From assembly GCA_030152105.1 (NCBI GenBank), contig JASLIH010000135.1, positions 1 through 7,851 on the forward strand: a stretch of DNA of 7,851 nucleotides, given 5' to 3'. Under the pieces are notes generated by a model. That model had not been told where the DNA came from and ran no database searches. It worked only from the letters and a program-made list of their open reading frames with translations. The DNA is from Actinomycetes bacterium. Its GTDB lineage: Bacteria > Actinomycetota > CALGFH01. Made by a program: the position numbers and the translations under genes. Below, piece after piece: positions 1 through 5,545 of this stretch (position 1 is the stretch's first letter; every line of letters begins with the position of its first letter).

Positions 1-681
1 ATCCGCATGCTCCGCCGCGACCTGGCCGGCCGGGCCGCCCTGATCGGGTTCGCGGGAGCGCCCTACACGGTCGCCTCCTACCTGATCGAGGGCCGCCCCA
101 CCAAGGAGCACGCCCGCGCCAAGGCCCTGCTCTACGGCGACGAGGTCCTCTGGCACCGGCTGATGGAGACCCTGACCGAGGTCACCATCCGCTACCTGCG
201 GGCCCAGGTCACCGCCGGTGTCCAGGTGGTGCAGCTGTTCGACTCCTGGATGGGCGACCTGGGCCGGCGCGAGTACGAGGCCGCGGTGCTGCCCTACAGC
301 CGGCGCATCTTCGAGGCCGTGCGGGCCACCGGGGTACCGGCCATCCACTTCGGCACCGGCACGGTCGGGCTGCTCGAGTCGATGGCCGACGCCGGCAGCG
401 ACCTGGTCAGCGTCGACTGGCGGGTGCCGCTTGACGAGGCCTGGCGCCGGATCGGCCCCGGCAAGGGGATCCAGGGCAACCTGGACCCGGCCGTGCTGCT
501 GGCCCCGTTCGAGGTGGTGGCCCGCGAGGCCGACCGGGTCCTGGCGGAGGCCGGGGGCCGCGACGGCCACATCTTCAACCTCGGCCACGGCGTCCTCCCC
601 GACTCGCCCTCCGACCACCTGACCCGCCTCGTCGAGCACGTCCACCTGGCCACCGAGAGGACTTCCATTGCCAACCCCTGA
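1..681 (+). CDS. hemE: Uroporphyrinogen decarboxylase HemE, 5' end outside the window
   Basis: HemE decarboxylates the four acetate side chains of uroporphyrinogen III to give coproporphyrinogen III, a cytoplasmic step of heme synthesis. The frame is already open at base 1, so this is the C-terminal part: about 226 residues of a protein that is usually about 340-360. Counting from the ATG at base 7, the family signatures seen are GFAGAPYTVASYLIEG (residues 14-29, where Tyr25 appears to match the active-site Tyr), QLFDSW (76-81), GNLDP (157-161) and HIFNLGHGVLP (188-198, with the conserved His194). The N-terminal part with the catalytic Asp and the Arg-rich substrate motif lies upstream of the window. 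The stop overlaps the start of hemH by 14 bp, so the two are almost certainly one transcript and translationally coupled. Identification is secure; the true start cannot be seen. Confidence 0.96.
   Translation: MRMLRRDLAGRAALIGFAGAPYTVASYLIEGRPTKEHARAKALLYGDEVLWHRLMETLTEVTIRYLRAQVTAGVQVVQLFDSWMGDLGRREYEAAVLPYSRRIFEAVRATGVPAIHFGTGTVGLLESMADAGSDLVSVDWRVPLDEAWRRIGPGKGIQGNLDPAVLLAPFEVVAREADRVLAEAGGRDGHIFNLGHGVLPDSPSDHLTRLVEHVHLATERTSIANP
655..660 (+). promoter_or_regulatory. Ribosome binding site for hemH, decides a TTG start
   Basis: GAGAGG inside the end of hemE lies 7 nt before the TTG at 668. It supports this unusual start, which gives the protein the normal short lead-in before the first beta strand (VGVLLMTYG). 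The next in-frame ATG (705) would delete that strand. Confidence 0.7.
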
Positions 682-1612
682 CGCTCCGGTTGGGGTCCTG
701 CTGATGACCTACGGCTCGGCCGCCACCGCCGAGGAGGTCCCGGCCTACCTGCGCAGCGTGCGCGGGGGGCGGGACGCCGACCCGGAGCTGGTGGCCGAGT
801 TCCAGCGCCGCTACCGGCTGATCGGCTGGTCGCCCCTGGTCCGCATCACCCTCGAGCAGGGGGCCGAGCTGCAGCGGCTGCTCGACGCCGACCATGGGGC
901 CGGCCACTACCGGGTCGAGGTCGGCATGCTCCACTCCAAGCCGACGATCGACGAGGCGGTGGCCAGGCTGGCCGTCGCCGGGGCCCGGCGGCTGGTCGGG
1001 ATCGTGCTCTCGCCCCAGTGGTCGCCGGTCATCATGGGCGGCTACCGGCGGGCCCTCGACGCGGCCGCCTGGCGGCTCGGCCCCGACGCCGACGTCGTCA
1101 TGGCCGGCCCCTGGCACCGCACCCCGGCCTTCCTCGACGCCCTGGCCGAGCGGGTCACCGAGGCCACCGGCCGGCTCGACCCCGAGGTGCCGGTGCTGTT
1201 CACCGCCCACAGCCTGCCCAGGGCGGTGGTCGACCGCGACCCCGGCTACCTGGGCCAGATCGCCGAGACGGTCGACGCGGTGGTCGAGCGGACCGGCCTC
1301 GACCCGAGCCGCTGGCAGTTCGCCTACCAGTCGGCCGGGCACAGCCCCGAGGAGTGGCTCAAGCCCGACCTCAAGGACCTGCTCCCCGGCCTGCGGGACG
1401 CCGGCCACAAGGCGGTGCTGGTCGTGCCCGTCCAGTTCCTCGCCGACCACCTGGAGATCCTCTACGACATCGACATCGCGGCCCGCGAGGAGGCCACCGA
1501 GGCCGGCCTGTCCTTTCACCGGATCGAGCTGATGAACACCTCGCCCTCGTTCATCCGGGCCCTGGCCGACGTCACCCTCGACCAGGAACGCTCGGCCCAG
1601 CCGGCCCGCTAG
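668..1612 (+). CDS. hemH: Ferrochelatase, probably coproporphyrin ferrochelatase (HemH/CpfC)
   Basis: This enzyme inserts Fe2+ into a porphyrin. In Actinobacteria and Firmicutes the family generally acts on coproporphyrin III (CpfC), with ChdC/HemQ finishing heme. The protein has 314 residues, which is normal for the family. Visible signatures are LLMTYGS (11-17), where Tyr15 aligns by eye with the iron-contacting Tyr13 of Bacillus HemH; FTAHSLP (179-185) with catalytic His181; QSAGHSPEEWLKPD (221-234); and VPVQFLADHLEILYDID (253-269) with Glu263 at the second catalytic position. It has no cysteine at all, so it cannot carry the [2Fe-2S] cluster reported for mycobacterial and some other ferrochelatases. 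The start is TTG, chosen from the GAGAGG site and the length. It overlaps hemE by 14 bp, consistent with a heme operon. The 3' end meets a convergent gene with shared stop bases. The substrate assignment is inference from phylum and Tyr15. Confidence 0.95.
   Translation: MPTPDAPVGVLLMTYGSAATAEEVPAYLRSVRGGRDADPELVAEFQRRYRLIGWSPLVRITLEQGAELQRLLDADHGAGHYRVEVGMLHSKPTIDEAVARLAVAGARRLVGIVLSPQWSPVIMGGYRRALDAAAWRLGPDADVVMAGPWHRTPAFLDALAERVTEATGRLDPEVPVLFTAHSLPRAVVDRDPGYLGQIAETVDAVVERTGLDPSRWQFAYQSAGHSPEEWLKPDLKDLLPGLRDAGHKAVLVVPVQFLADHLEILYDIDIAAREEATEAGLSFHRIELMNTSPSFIRALADVTLDQERSAQPAR
1609..1612. other. Shared CTAG: overlapping stop codons of convergent genes
   Basis: The plus-strand TAG of hemH (1610-1612) and the minus-strand TAG of the methyltransferase (complement of 1609-1611) are both read from the palindrome CTAG. 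There is no intergenic space for a dedicated terminator, so transcripts from the two sides should overlap. Confidence 0.9.
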
Positions 1613-2385
1613 CCCCGCCGCCGCAGGACCAGCAGGTCGATGCGGTCGACCACCGGCGCCGGGACGGTCTCGGCATCGACCGCCCGGTCGAGGGCGGACA
1701 GGCCGGCCGCGAACTGGTCGTCGGGCAGCAGCCGCAGGCCGGTATCGGCCCGCCGGCGGACCTTGTCGCGGTAGGCGGCCAGGCTGGTCGCGCTCACCTG
1801 GTCGACCGCTCGCAGCCCCTCGGCCCGGAACCCAGCACCGGCGAAGGCGTCCGACACCCGCTCGACGGTCGGCAGCCCGCCGGCGGCGGCCAGGGCCGCC
1901 CACACGGCGGGGAAGAACCGCTCGTACAGGGTGATCGCGCCCATCCGTCCGGGAAAGGCCTGCCGGACCAGGACCAGCCCGCCCGGGCGCAGCACCCGCC
2001 GCAGCTCGGCGGCCACGGCGTCCAGGTCGTCGAGATGGTGGACGACCGTGGAGATCCAGGCCCAGGCGCAGGTGCCGTCGTCGAGCGGGAGCCGCTCCCC
2101 CACCCCGGCCACCCAGGCAACGCCGGGGTGCGGGTGGGCCCGGGCGGCCTGGGCGCGCATCCCGCCCGACGGCTCGACGGCGACCACCTCGACCCCGAAC
2201 CAGCCGGCGATGGCGGCCGCGAACTGCCCGGTCCCGGCGCCAAGGTCGAGCACCGGCGACCGGCGCGCCCCCTCAGCCGGCAGCCAGGGCCGGATCGCCT
2301 GCCGCCAGGGTTCCATCCCCTCCGGCGGCAGGACCCGGCCCTCGACGTAGTCGGGCGCCATCCGGTCGTAGTCGACCCGCGCCAT
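1609..2385 (-). CDS. Class I SAM-dependent methyltransferase, substrate unknown
   Basis: This is a 258-residue soluble protein with a Rossmann-type methyltransferase fold. The N terminus (VDYDRMAPDYVEGR, 4-17) is the usual lead helix of the UbiE/small-molecule type. Motif I VLDLGAGTGQF (45-55) binds SAM, and Glu71 at the end of beta 2 should hold the ribose. AGVGERLPLDDG (93-104) and the STVVHHLDD segment (112-120) match motifs II/III. LRRVLRPGGLVLV (128-140) is the typical post-motif strand. The C-terminal part (about 145-258) should form the substrate cap and gives no clue to the acceptor. No membrane segment is seen. It follows the small membrane-protein gene by 9 bp on the same strand, so it is probably the last gene of that operon and may depend on read-through, since I see no good Shine-Dalgarno before its ATG. 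Acceptors could be a lipid, a quinone or a small metabolite. Confidence 0.9.
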   Translation of the reverse strand: MARVDYDRMAPDYVEGRVLPPEGMEPWRQAIRPWLPAEGARRSPVLDLGAGTGQFAAAIAGWFGVEVVAVEPSGGMRAQAARAHPHPGVAWVAGVGERLPLDDGTCAWAWISTVVHHLDDLDAVAAELRRVLRPGGLVLVRQAFPGRMGAITLYERFFPAVWAALAAAGGLPTVERVSDAFAGAGFRAEGLRAVDQVSATSLAAYRDKVRRRADTGLRLLPDDQFAAGLSALDRAVDAETVPAPVVDRIDLLVLRRRG

Positions 2386-2394
2386 CCGGGGAGC

Positions 2395-2718
2395 TTACCG
2401 GTCCGGATCGTCCACCGGGTCCTCCACCGGGTCGATGGCCAGGTCGGCGGGCGGGGCCTCGGGACCGGGCTCCGGGGTGGGGCGGCCACGGCCGCGGGAC
2501 AGGTCCAAGAGGATGCCGGCGCCGAGGACGAGCAGCAGGAGGGGCCAGACCCACTGGAGCCGGAGGGCCTGGTCGGCACGGCCGATGAGGAACAGCAGGC
2601 CGAGGCCGGTGAAGGCGAACCCGAAGGTCAGCGAGATCGGGTCGAGGTAGTGGCGGCGGGTCATGGTGTCTGCGGGGGTCATGGTGTCTGCGGGGGCCAT
2701 GGCGTCGCCGGGGGTCAT
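2395..2718 (-). CDS. Small two-helix membrane protein, LiaI/LiaF transmembrane-like
   Basis: A 107-residue predicted inner-membrane protein. After a repetitive N terminus (1-20), two hydrophobic segments lie at about 28-46 (ISLTFGFAFTGLGLLFLIG) and 55-72 (QWVWPLLLLVLGAGILLD), joined by a short loop. A Pro/Glu/Asp-rich acidic tail follows (80-107). The W-P-(hydrophobic)-G-(hydrophobic) pattern of the second helix is typical of LiaI/LiaF-type membrane domains and recurs in the neighbouring PspC proteins. The ATG at 2718 overlaps the TGA of the upstream PspC gene (ATGA), with GGAGG 4 nt ahead, so it should be translationally coupled. Three further in-frame ATGs at 2700, 2682 and 2664 are possible starts; the last would leave an 89-residue protein beginning MTRRHY. 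The role is inferred: an accessory of the PspC/Lia-like envelope-stress module. I know no specific function. Confidence 0.82.
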   Translation of the reverse strand: MTPGDAMAPADTMTPADTMTRRHYLDPISLTFGFAFTGLGLLFLIGRADQALRLQWVWPLLLLVLGAGILLDLSRGRGRPTPEPGPEAPPADLAIDPVEDPVDDPDR

Positions 2719-2730
2719 GGTGCCTCCGTG
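2659..2730. repeat. Four 18-bp tandem repeat units, each carrying a start codon
   Basis: Units at 2659-2676 and 2677-2694 are identical (plus strand GGTCATGGTGTCTGCGGG). Units 2695-2712 and 2713-2730 are diverged copies. On the minus strand each unit supplies one in-frame ATG, giving a Met-Thr/Ala-Pro-x-Asp-Thr/Ala hexapeptide repeat at the N terminus of the small membrane protein. The rightmost unit also contains its GGAGG ribosome site and the stop codon of the PspC gene. Confidence 0.9.
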
Positions 2731-4133
2731 GTGGTGGGGGCGGGGATGCTGAGGCGGGTGCGGGAGTCGTCGAACGGGCCGGTGCCGTGGAACGGCCGGG
2801 GGTCGCTGGCCCGGCGGACCTCGATCACGCCGTAGCCGGTCATCAGGTCGAGCTTGACGGTGGGCGCGGTGCCCTCGGACGGGGCCTTGACGGCCGGCTC
2901 GGTGACCGAGGAGTCGACCTGGACGCCGGTGTCGACGTGGCCGAGCAGGTCGAGGGCGCCGACCCCGACCCGGCCGCGGACCTCGGCCGCGGTCTCGTCG
3001 GGCAGCACCACCAGGACCCGCCCACCGGCCACGCTGGCCTGGACGGGCGGCGCGCCGGGCCCGAAGTCGACCTTGCTCAGGTCGAGGATCAGCTCGCCCC
3101 CGGCCAGGCGGTAGGGCGAGCGGACCTCGGCCTGGGTGGTCGGCTGGATCAGGCGCTCGGCCACCCCGCCCTCGACCGGCACGGGTCCGGCCAGGGCGGC
3201 CACGGCGACCACCGGCACGGCCAGCAGGCCGACCGGGATCAGCCCCCAGGCCCGCCCCCACCAGGTGCCGACCAGCAGGCCGCCCCCGATCACGGTCAGG
3301 AACACCGCCAGCACCTGCCCGACCGACAGGTGGAGCACGTCCATGTTGTTCAGCGCCAGGGCCAGACCGGTCGCGATCAGGGCGACCGCGAAGGTGAGCG
3401 GGCCGAGAAAAGGCCGCCGGCGCGGCCGCCTGGGGGGCGGTGCGCCCCAGGCGGCCGCGCGGTCGGGCGGTGGTGGCGGGGGCTCCCAGGCGGGCACGTC
3501 CGGCGGCAGGGTCATGGTGTCCCGGTCCGGGTCGGGCGGCGAGCCGAGCGGCGCGGTGGTGGTGGCCGACGGCGGTGCCGGGAGCGGGGTGGTCGCGGCC
3601 GTGGTCGCCGGGTCGGGGCCGCCGCCGGCGGGCGGTGGCCGGCGGTCGGGAGGCTCAGGGGGGTCGTCCTGGCGGAACAGGAAGATCCCGAAGGCGATCA
3701 GCACGATCGCCCAGATCACCCCGGGCTCGGAGAAGGCGCTGGCCAGGAGGGCCACGGCCAGCAGGATGAGGGCAACGCCGAGGTAGCCGCGCCAGCCGCT
3801 CGGCGGCCGGTGCAGGACGTCGCCGGCCAGCGACTGCTGGCTCCCCTCGACCGGCACCAGCAGCCAGGCGATCAGGTAGGCGAGCGCCCCGAAGCCCCCG
3901 AAGGGAACCAGGATGACGAAGCCGATGCGGACGATCCAGGCCTCGATGCCCAGGTAGTCGGCGATGCCGCCGGCCACGCCGGCGAGCACCTTGTTGTTGG
4001 CCCGCCGGGTCAGCCGACGGACCGTCCCGGGGGCGGGCCCGGGAGCGGCCGCCGCCGGCCGCGGCTCGATCGGCAGAGGGGGCGGAGGGGGCGCCTGGTC
4101 CCCAGGTGGGGCTTCGGGGGGACGCTCGGACAT
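2715..4133 (-). CDS. PspC-domain membrane protein with LiaF-like C-terminal beta domain
   Basis: A 472-residue multi-domain membrane protein. Residues 1-37 are a Pro/Ala-rich cytoplasmic segment. About 38-96 is a PspC domain (NNKVLAGVAGGIADYLGI at 46-63, followed by hydrophobic 69-93). Two hydrophobic helices follow at about 116-134 and 138-154. Residues 157-240 are a long Pro/Thr/Arg-rich linker. Three more hydrophobic segments lie at about 242-262, 272-290 and 296-316. Residues about 325-445 look like a beta-strand repeat domain (GGELILDLSKVDF, GGRVLVVLPDE, VRGRVGVGALDLLGHV, VKLDLMTGYGVIEVRR), matching the style of the LiaF C-terminal/toastrack family. I infer a signal sensor or inhibitor for the divergently encoded kinase, as LiaF is for LiaS. 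I chose the ATG at 4133 because GAGGAG lies 8 nt upstream. A GTG/ATG-type extension to 4199 would run into the divergent dyad. It is the first gene of the minus-strand operon. Confidence 0.88.
   Translation of the reverse strand: MSERPPEAPPGDQAPPPPPLPIEPRPAAAAPGPAPGTVRRLTRRANNKVLAGVAGGIADYLGIEAWIVRIGFVILVPFGGFGALAYLIAWLLVPVEGSQQSLAGDVLHRPPSGWRGYLGVALILLAVALLASAFSEPGVIWAIVLIAFGIFLFRQDDPPEPPDRRPPPAGGGPDPATTAATTPLPAPPSATTTAPLGSPPDPDRDTMTLPPDVPAWEPPPPPPDRAAAWGAPPPRRPRRRPFLGPLTFAVALIATGLALALNNMDVLHLSVGQVLAVFLTVIGGGLLVGTWWGRAWGLIPVGLLAVPVVAVAALAGPVPVEGGVAERLIQPTTQAEVRSPYRLAGGELILDLSKVDFGPGAPPVQASVAGGRVLVVLPDETAAEVRGRVGVGALDLLGHVDTGVQVDSSVTEPAVKAPSEGTAPTVKLDLMTGYGVIEVRRASDPRPFHGTGPFDDSRTRLSIPAPTTTEAP
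3420..3460. repeat. Perfect 16-bp inverted repeat inside the PspC gene
   Basis: Arm 3420-3435 (GCGCGGCCGCCTGGGG) is exactly complementary to arm 3445-3460, with a 9-nt spacer between. It lies at the linker-to-membrane junction of the PspC protein (about residues 225-238). The strand is coding, so a DNA cruciform or a very stable mRNA hairpin is possible. It is too far from a gene end to be a terminator for an annotated gene. Confidence 0.9.
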
Positions 4134-4141
4134 GGTGGCTG

Positions 4142-4147
4142 CTCCTC
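4142..4147 (-). promoter_or_regulatory. Ribosome binding site deciding the PspC-gene start
   Basis: Read on the minus strand, GAGGAG stands 8 nt before the ATG at 4133. This favours the MSERPPEAPP start over the 22-residue longer version beginning at 4199. Confidence 0.75.
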
Positions 4148-4198
4148 GTGAGGTGGTCGCTTCGGGTGCAGCCTGCTCCCCCGCCGGGGTGGCCGCCA

Positions 4199-4225
4199 TC
4201 GGGGATCACCCTCGCCGATCCCCGA
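4199..4225. promoter_or_regulatory. Candidate operator: perfect 9+9 bp dyad
   Basis: TCGGGGATC (4199-4207) and its exact complement GATCCCCGA (4217-4225) are separated by 9 nt, with half-site centres 18 bp apart. The dyad lies 66-92 bp upstream of the PspC ATG and about 50-80 bp upstream of the kinase start, a good place for autoregulation of both arms. The neighbouring NarL/LuxR-type regulator is the natural candidate ligand. This is inference; no binding consensus is known to me for this family. Confidence 0.5.
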
Positions 4226-4276
4226 CCCGGGGCGCCGTCGCTCAGGGTCGACCCCCATGGCCGGGTGGTCCGGCCC

Positions 4277-5545
4277 GTGCCACCATGGCCCCACGGCACC
4301 CACCGAGCTTGGAGGCGAGCTCACACGGCGACTCAGGTCCCCCACCGGCCGGCCAGCTCGCCGGCCATCGTCCGCAGCCGCGACAACCGCGTGCTGCTTG
4401 GCGTGGCCGGCGGGCTCGGCGAGCGGCTCGGCGTCGACCCGGTCCTGGTCCGGGTCGCCTTCGCCGTGCTGGCCATCGCCGGCGGCTCCGGGGTCGTGCT
4501 CTACCTGCTGGCCTGGGCGGTCTCGGTCGAGCCGGACGACGAGGGGGCCAGGTCCCGGCCGGTCCGGCGGCCGGCGGCCAGGCAGGCCTTCGCCCTCGGG
4601 CTGGTCGTGCTCGGGACGATGCTGCTGCTCCGTGAGATCGGCCTGTGGTTCGGCGACCGGTTCGTCTGGCCGATCGCCCTGGCCGCGGCCGGCTCGGCGG
4701 TCATCTGGGCCCGCAGCGACGACCGCGACCGGGCCCGCTGGGCCCGCATCCCCGGCAACCCGATCGAGGCCATGTTCACCGGCCGGGTCGGCCTGATCCG
4801 GATCGTGGTCGGCGGGCTGCTGGTGGCCGCCGGCCTCGGCCTTGGGTTCGCCAACACCGCCCCCGACCTGGCCGCGGCCGGCGACGCCCTGCTCGGGGTG
4901 GCCATCACCCTGATCGGGCTCGTCCTCATCTTCGGCCCCTGGGCGACCCGGCTCCTGCACCAGCTGTCGGAGGAGCGCCGCGGCCGGATCCGCTCCGAGG
5001 CCCGGGCCGAGATGGCCGCCCACCTGCACGACTCGGTGCTCCACACCCTGGCCCTGATTCAGCGGGCCGACGCCTCGCCGGAGGTCGTCGGCCTGGCCCG
5101 CCGGCAGGAGCGGGAGCTGCGGGCCTGGCTGTACCGGGCGCCGGTGCCGCCCGAGGGCCGGCTGCGGCCGGCCGTCGAGGCGATCGCCACCCGGGTCGAG
5201 CAGCGCCACAACGTGCCCGTCGACATCGTCGTGGTCGGCGACGCCCCGCTCGACGACGCCGGCCGGGCCCTGGTCGACGCCTGCCAGGAGGCGGCGTTCA
5301 ACGCCGCCAGGCACTCGGGGGCGCCCCTGGTCTCGGTGTACGTCGAGGTGGAGCCGGACGAGCTCACCGGGTTCGTGCGCGACGAGGGCAAGGGCTTCGA
5401 CCCCGACCAGGTCCCGACCGACCGGCGCGGCATCGCCGACTCCATCCGCGGCCGGATCCGGCGCCGCGGCGGCAGCGTCTCGATCGTCTCCAGCCCCGGC
5501 GAGGGCACCGAGGTCCAGCTGCGCCTCCCGAGGAGCGAGATTTGA
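4277..5545 (+). CDS. PspC-domain membrane histidine kinase (LiaS/DesK-like), start uncertain
   Basis: Sensor kinase of 422 residues from the GTG at 4277. About 30-84 is a PspC domain (DNRVLLGVAGGLGERLGVDP, 36-55, then a hydrophobic stretch 58-82). Further hydrophobic helices lie at about 103-118, 128-144, 172-191 and 204-222. Only short loops separate them, so there is no large extracellular sensor, which suggests intramembrane sensing. The HisKA_3-type box is EMAAHLHDSVLHTLALIQ (245-262) with phospho-acceptor His251. The ATPase domain has an N box EAAFNAARH (338-346), a G1 box DEGKGF (369-374) and a G2-like region ending SSPGEGTEVQLRLP (405-418); all key residues are present. It should autophosphorylate and pass phosphate to the regulator encoded directly downstream (TGATG overlap). 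The start is not settled: codon use looks non-coding before about 4325, and a GGAGG at 4311-4315 points to a later, possibly non-standard, start. A GTG at 4166 is also possible. Confidence 0.9.
   Translation: MPPWPHGTHRAWRRAHTATQVPHRPASSPAIVRSRDNRVLLGVAGGLGERLGVDPVLVRVAFAVLAIAGGSGVVLYLLAWAVSVEPDDEGARSRPVRRPAARQAFALGLVVLGTMLLLREIGLWFGDRFVWPIALAAAGSAVIWARSDDRDRARWARIPGNPIEAMFTGRVGLIRIVVGGLLVAAGLGLGFANTAPDLAAAGDALLGVAITLIGLVLIFGPWATRLLHQLSEERRGRIRSEARAEMAAHLHDSVLHTLALIQRADASPEVVGLARRQERELRAWLYRAPVPPEGRLRPAVEAIATRVEQRHNVPVDIVVVGDAPLDDAGRALVDACQEAAFNAARHSGAPLVSVYVEVEPDELTGFVRDEGKGFDPDQVPTDRRGIADSIRGRIRRRGGSVSIVSSPGEGTEVQLRLPRSEI
5531..5535 (+). promoter_or_regulatory. Ribosome binding site for the response regulator
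   Basis: AGGAG within the last codons of the kinase gene stands 9 nt before the ATG at 5545. That ATG shares its first base with the kinase stop (TGATG, 5543-5547). This is a classic coupled start for a kinase/regulator pair. Confidence 0.8.

Larger units (their letters stand above)
4134..4276. promoter_or_regulatory. Divergent control region between the PspC gene and the kinase gene
   Basis: Both signalling arms start from this stretch in opposite directions, so promoters for both should lie here. If the kinase starts later than the GTG at 4277, the region extends to about 4324. I find no convincing -35/-10 pair. What it does hold is a perfect dyad at 4199-4225, a 10-bp palindrome GGGTCGACCC at 4245-4254, and two CCATGGCC copies 28 bp apart (4255-4262 and 4283-4290). 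Confidence 0.6.

Noticed and set aside
575..1903. Long minus-strand open frame opposite hemH
   Set aside because: Antisense to a clear ferrochelatase, with Gly/Arg/Val-rich low-information sequence and no motif.
1018..2835. Long plus-strand open frame across hemH, the methyltransferase and the small membrane protein
   Set aside because: It crosses three well-supported genes, is dominated by Arg, Gly, Pro and Gln, and shows no family motif. In GC-rich DNA the shadow frames of real genes rarely meet a stop.
2787..4151. 454-codon plus-strand frame opposite the PspC gene
   Set aside because: Composition is a Gly/Arg/Gln/Asp shadow of the minus-strand gene; that gene has recognisable domains and a ribosome site, this one has neither.
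4134..4199. 22-residue longer start for the PspC protein at 4199
   Set aside because: Its ATG sits on the edge of the dyad, has no well-spaced ribosome site, and the ATG at 4133 has GAGGAG 8 nt upstream.
4245..4254. GGGTCGACCC palindrome as a second operator
   Set aside because: Perfect, but only 10 bp and of a composition expected by chance in this GC-rich DNA; kept only as a note within the divergent region.
4010..5314. 434-codon minus-strand frame opposite the kinase
   Set aside because: Antisense to conserved kinase boxes, and its composition is biased in the typical shadow manner.
4645..5544. Plus-strand frame that runs through the kinase into the response regulator, suggesting a kinase-regulator fusion
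   Set aside because: The part before 5545 is only the off-frame reading of the kinase gene. The true regulator starts at the ATG at 5545 with its own AGGAG site.
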